This document shows positions 60,906 to 64,000 of a DNA stretch of 64,000 nt, in pieces; the stretch's first letter is position 1, and each line of letters starts with the position of its first letter. Below the pieces are notes generated by a model that was given only the letters and a program-made list of their open reading frames with translations, was not told where the DNA came from and searched no databases. The translations under genes and the position numbers were made by a program. This DNA comes from Picosynechococcus sp. PCC 7002 (GTDB taxonomy: Bacteria > Cyanobacteriota > Cyanobacteriia > Cyanobacteriales > MRBY01): assembly GCF_963860125.1 (NCBI RefSeq), contig NZ_CAWLFA010000001.1, positions 2,356,001 through 2,420,000 on the forward strand, read 5' to 3'.

Positions 60906-62255
60906 ATGAAAGTTTGTGTAATTGGAACGGGTTACGTGGGCCTGGTCACAGGGGTTTGCCTGGCGCACATGGGCCATGATGTCATCTGCATCGACAACAA
61001 TGAGCAGAAAATCAAGCTCATGCAGGCGGGGCGATCGCCGATTTATGAACCCGGTCTAGCGGAACTGATGCAGGAAGAAATGGCCACCGGACGCTTGCAA
61101 TTTAGTACAGACCTCAGTTTTGGCGTCAATCATGGGGAAATTCTGTTTATCGCTGTGGGTACCCCAGCCTTGCCGACGGGGGAAAGCGACACCCGCTATG
61201 TGGAGGCCGTGGCGAAGGGTATTGGTGAACATTTGCCCGCCGATAGTTACAAAGTAATTGTTAACAAATCAACGGTTCCGATTGGGTCGGGGGACTGGGT
61301 GCGGATGATTGTCCTCGATGGAGTCAAACAGAAGCAAAACGGCCATACGGTGCAGTTTGATGTGGTCAGTAACCCCGAATTTCTCCGGGAAGGGTCAGCA
61401 ATTTTCGATACTTTTAACCCCGATCGCATTGTTTTAGGTAGTAGCAACTCCAAGGCGATCGCCTTGATGAAACAGCTTTATGATCCCCTCATCCAAGGGC
61501 AATTTAGCGCGCCAGAACACCTCAAACCGATTCCGGTGGTGGAAACTGACCTAAATTCCGCCGAAATGATTAAATATGCTGCCAATGCTTTCCTTGCAAC
61601 GAAAATTAGCTTTATTAATGAAGTGGCGAATGTGTGCGATCGCGTGGGGGCAGACATTCTCCAGGTGGCGAAGGGCATCGGCCTCGATAGTCGCATTGGT
61701 AATAAATTTCTCCAGGCAGGCTTGGGTTGGGGTGGTTCCTGTTTCCCGAAAGACGTGGCCGCTTTAGTACACACTGCCGAAGATTATGGCTACCAAGCGC
61801 AACTCCTCGAAGCGGCAGTGACGGTGAATAATCGGCAAAAATTAATCGTCGTCGAAAAGCTTCAACAGGAATTGAAAATTCTTAAGGGGAAAACCATTGG
61901 TTTGTTGGGGTTAACCTTCAAGCCAGACACCGATGATATGCGTGATGCTCCATCCCTGAAGCTGATTGCAGAACTTAATCGTCTAGGAGCACGGGTGAAA
62001 GCCTATGACCCGATTGTGTCCCAAAATGGCATTAGTCAAGGTCTTTCGGGCGTCCTGATTGAAAATAGCCCAGAAATGTTAGCAGATACCTGTGATGCTC
62101 TGGTTTTAGTCACGGACTGGCAAGAATTTTTGCACCTCGACTATGGACAGTTAGGCGATCGCCTCCAAAATCGGTTGATCATCGATGGCCGGAATTTCCT
62201 CGACCGAGACGCCCTCGAAGCCCTGGGGTTCCGCTATGTGGGCATTGGCCATTAA
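60906..62255 (+). CDS. ugd: UDP-glucose 6-dehydrogenase
   Basis: The 449-aa enzyme oxidises UDP-glucose to UDP-glucuronate with two NAD. The N-terminal Rossmann motif is MKVCVIGTGYVGLVTGV and the catalytic cysteine is Cys279 in GGSCFPKD. The central helix and the C-terminal UDP-binding domain (TFKPDTDDMRDAPS) are present. The product is the substrate of the intein-bearing gene 39 nt upstream, and the two are on the same strand and likely cotranscribed. They would provide UDP-xylose for surface polysaccharide. Confidence 0.95.
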   Translation: MKVCVIGTGYVGLVTGVCLAHMGHDVICIDNNEQKIKLMQAGRSPIYEPGLAELMQEEMATGRLQFSTDLSFGVNHGEILFIAVGTPALPTGESDTRYVEAVAKGIGEHLPADSYKVIVNKSTVPIGSGDWVRMIVLDGVKQKQNGHTVQFDVVSNPEFLREGSAIFDTFNPDRIVLGSSNSKAIALMKQLYDPLIQGQFSAPEHLKPIPVVETDLNSAEMIKYAANAFLATKISFINEVANVCDRVGADILQVAKGIGLDSRIGNKFLQAGLGWGGSCFPKDVAALVHTAEDYGYQAQLLEAAVTVNNRQKLIVVEKLQQELKILKGKTIGLLGLTFKPDTDDMRDAPSLKLIAELNRLGARVKAYDPIVSQNGISQGLSGVLIENSPEMLADTCDALVLVTDWQEFLHLDYGQLGDRLQNRLIIDGRNFLDRDALEALGFRYVGIGH

Positions 62256-62277
62256 GTGTTTTAAGCTTCAGAGCCTG

Positions 62278-62411
62278 TTTATAAAGAAAAAATTAAATCA
62301 AGACTGGATAAGGGATTTGGCTTCATTCGTCGCCATGTAGATCAAGCGTCCTACATCGCTTAAGACCATTATTTCGCGGTAGATATAGCCGCTTAAGATT
62401 TACTTTATAAA
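62278..62411. repeat. 134-bp element with inverted ends, possible MITE or IS remnant
   Basis: TTTATAAAG (62278-62286) and CTTTATAAA (62403-62411) form 9-bp inverted ends, with matching TAAATC slightly further in on both sides. Between them a minus-strand frame could encode a short tail (VLSDVGRLIYMATNEAKSLIQS then stop). Two CGCTTAAGA words lie inside as a direct repeat. It fills nearly all of the spacer between the convergent ugd and SbcD-like genes. No target duplication is obvious. Confidence 0.4.
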
Positions 62412-62418
62412 TCCCCTC

Positions 62419-63645
62419 TCAAGTTGAGGTTTGTGACATCAGTTCTGTGGCGGTTTCGCGCATGGCGAGGGCAATATCCTGTAAATCTTCTCGGTTCGTG
62501 AGGTAAGTATCTAGGGCATTCATCGGATCGAGGGATTGACCAATGCCCAGTTCCGGTAGACGGGGCCGGGACAGTTGGCTCACCAGTTCCGCTTGAATGG
62601 AAGCTTGGTGGGCGGCTTTGAGGGCTTTTCTGAGGGCACGTTGGTCGATGAGTTCTGTTTGTTCGGGGCGAATTTTGTAGATGAGACGGACAACGGTATT
62701 GGTGATCGAAACCTGTGCAATTTCGTTGAGAATCGCAGTTTCTGGCTCGTCTGCGTCGCTCACATCGATTTTAATCGTGCGGAACGCCCGGGCCGGGAGG
62801 GGCACAAATTCCCAATCCGCTTGACCTTTACGGAGGTTGATTAAAACATAGCCCTTTGCTTCTTTTTCCTCGCTAAAATCAACCCGTTCAATGCTGCCAG
62901 GATAGATAATCGGGGGATCATTGCTGGGGTTGAGGTTTTGGTGGCGGTGCACATGGCCGAGGGCCACATAATCGAGTTCGGAACGGTTCAGAAAAGCCAC
63001 AGGAATATTAAAGCCTTTGCCCACAGCGAGGAAGCGCTCGGCCCCTAAGTTGGCGCGGTCGGCCATGAGATGGCCCACCAGGATCGCGGGAATTTCGGGA
63101 TTGAGGCGACGAATTTCGGCTTCGAGGATCGGTTCGAGTTTTTGGAGCAGGATCTGATGGATTTCGTTGAGGGTTTTGCCTTCGGTTTGTTGCCGGGTGA
63201 GGAGGGTGGCTTGGTTCAACCAGGGCAGGGTAATGATTTGCAGGGGGCCTTTGGGCAGTTCGAGAGTGTGGGTGCGGAGGTGATCGCCCACGATAAAACC
63301 AGGCACCGCCAGGGTGCGATAGATATTTAAACTAGCGCCCCCATTGCCTTGGGAATATTGGTCATGGTTGCCGACGACAAGCACCGCCGGGATATTGTGG
63401 GCGACGAGGCGGCGAAATTGGCCCGCAAAGGCTTCGTGGATGTAGGGGGCGGGGGTGGCATCGGGGAAGGCATCCCCAGCAAAAATAACAAGGTCTACGG
63501 GGTCGGCGATCGCCCGGTCGATACAAAGCCCCAGGGTCTGCTCAAAATCTTCGAGACGGGAATTGAGGCCGGTTTCTGGGTTCACCCGACCATGGGAAAA
63601 ACCGCTGCCCATATGGATATCGGCGAAGTGAAGAATTCTGAACAT
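62419..63645 (-). CDS. SbcD/Mre11-like DNA repair nuclease
   Basis: The 408-aa metallophosphoesterase has the five motifs of the Mre11/SbcD family: HFADIHMG, FAGDAFPD, VVGNHDQYS, ILVGHLMA and LGHVHRHQ. These provide the metal ligands for a 3'-5' exonuclease and hairpin opening. The C-terminal half (~290-400) is a capping domain. A partner SbcC-like ATPase gene is not next to it. The start at the ATG at 63643-63645 is well supported by family length. Confidence 0.9.
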   Translation of the reverse strand: MFRILHFADIHMGSGFSHGRVNPETGLNSRLEDFEQTLGLCIDRAIADPVDLVIFAGDAFPDATPAPYIHEAFAGQFRRLVAHNIPAVLVVGNHDQYSQGNGGASLNIYRTLAVPGFIVGDHLRTHTLELPKGPLQIITLPWLNQATLLTRQQTEGKTLNEIHQILLQKLEPILEAEIRRLNPEIPAILVGHLMADRANLGAERFLAVGKGFNIPVAFLNRSELDYVALGHVHRHQNLNPSNDPPIIYPGSIERVDFSEEKEAKGYVLINLRKGQADWEFVPLPARAFRTIKIDVSDADEPETAILNEIAQVSITNTVVRLIYKIRPEQTELIDQRALRKALKAAHQASIQAELVSQLSRPRLPELGIGQSLDPMNALDTYLTNREDLQDIALAMRETATELMSQTST

Positions 63646-63726
63646 GGTGGCGGTAGTTTGGATGGCCTAATTTTTGATTTCTTACAATGGAAGGCGATCG
63701 CCCCTCCCATCACCCCCAATCATAAT

Positions 63727-64000
63727 ATGAAGCGTCACCGTGAGTCCGCCACCACTGTCTGTGAACGTCCCTCCCTCAAACGCCCCCGGCAACTGCAATG
63801 CCAGGCGATCGCCAACGATGATGTGGGTTATTTGCAAGCTTTTTTGCAGGCCGCCGGATTTTTACCCCGTTCAGCGGTGATTGACGGCATTTTTGGGCGC
63901 ACCACGGAAGCGGCGGTGCGGTCATTTCAACGGGCGAATAAATTGCCGAAAACGGGCACCGTTGATCCCCGCACCTGGCGAACCATTGAACGTTACCAAC
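63727..64000 (+). CDS. peptidoglycan-binding-domain protein, N-terminal part only
   Basis: The first 91 codons run off the right edge. The product starts MKRHRESATTVCERPSLKR, then has a PG_binding_1 domain (residues ~35-90): DDVGYLQAFLQAAGFLPRSA, IDGIFGRTTEAAVRSFQRAN and LPKTGTVDPRTWRTI. This three-helix fold binds peptidoglycan and often precedes a lytic enzyme. No signal peptide is visible. The remaining domain is outside the window. Confidence 0.85.
   Translation, partial: MKRHRESATTVCERPSLKRPRQLQCQAIANDDVGYLQAFLQAAGFLPRSAVIDGIFGRTTEAAVRSFQRANKLPKTGTVDPRTWRTIERYQ

Noticed and set aside
1..64000. Frequent GCGATCGC words as regulatory sites
   Set aside because: This is the HIP1 motif, spread throughout cyanobacterial genomes and lying in coding and non-coding DNA alike. 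It was used only as a marker of native DNA.
1..64000. CRISPR array or prophage
   Set aside because: No regularly spaced identical repeats with unique spacers and no phage structural genes were found.

Overview
The window is chromosomal DNA of a unicellular cyanobacterium, most like the Picosynechococcus / Synechococcus sp. PCC 7002 group. The evidence is the dense sprinkling of the cyanobacterial HIP1 octamer (GCGATCGC) on both strands, roughly 50% GC, and clade-specific genes: the NDH-1 subunit ndhD, two plant-type ferredoxins, cyanobacterial biliverdin reductase, a PucC/BCD-family transporter, a lumenal cyclophilin, a DUF92 phytyl-phosphate-kinase-like protein and several cyanobacterial proteins of unknown function. 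Assignment to this group is from recognition, not from a search.

Layout. 1-7.8 kb is mostly minus-strand housekeeping: an AsmA-like fragment at the edge, a large proline/acid-rich protein, hisS, a coiled-coil membrane protein, recF, an SH3b secreted protein and an alpha/beta hydrolase. 8.0-10.3 kb holds clpS, a CPBP protease and speE. 10.3-14.4 kb is an 870-bp regulatory region with a Pho-box-like repeat followed by pstS-pstC-pstA, with no pstB behind it. 14.5-17.1 kb is a minus-strand run (DUF2993, tsaE, DUF3181, 2TM, moaC) facing a tRNA-Arg(ACG). 17.2-28.5 kb has the lumenal cyclophilin, a Na+/H+ antiporter, an iron-sulfur photolyase, an FtsL-like/FtsI pair, an Asp-rich HTH protein, coaX and an HtrA-type protease. 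28.5-34.9 kb has two small secreted proteins, an MgtC/DUF4010 membrane protein, mtnA, rsmE and a type II NADH dehydrogenase.

34.9-39.4 kb is the clearest accessory region: a VapBC-like pair, a 914-aa MmeI-like single-chain restriction-modification enzyme with an AT-rich recognition domain, an orphan DUF2281 antitoxin and a second VapBC-like pair. 39.4-45.6 kb is a copper-handling block: Cu(I) P-type ATPase with a MerR-type promoter, multicopper oxidase and DUF411 protein. Close by is an unusual pentad-repeat protein whose His and Met residues recur exactly every ten positions. 45.6-49.5 kb holds bvdR, two ferredoxins and ndhD. 49.5-58.9 kb holds serS, ureF, a GatD-like amidotransferase without an adjacent MurT, a cysteine lyase-like PLP enzyme, a truncated class D beta-lactamase remnant, a prepilin-like protein, yraN and a BCD transporter.

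The most striking feature is at 58.9-60.9 kb. A UDP-glucuronate decarboxylase gene (UDP-xylose synthase) is interrupted in frame by a 332-aa intein with a two-motif LAGLIDADG endonuclease, placed immediately before the catalytic Tyr-x3-Lys. The next gene, ugd, makes this enzyme's substrate, so UDP-glucose to UDP-glucuronate to UDP-xylose is encoded as a pair in which the second step depends on protein splicing. The window ends with an SbcD-like nuclease and the start of a peptidoglycan-binding-domain protein. Two unrecognised single-helix microproteins of 31-32 aa (14285-14383 and 20686-20781) are also reported.
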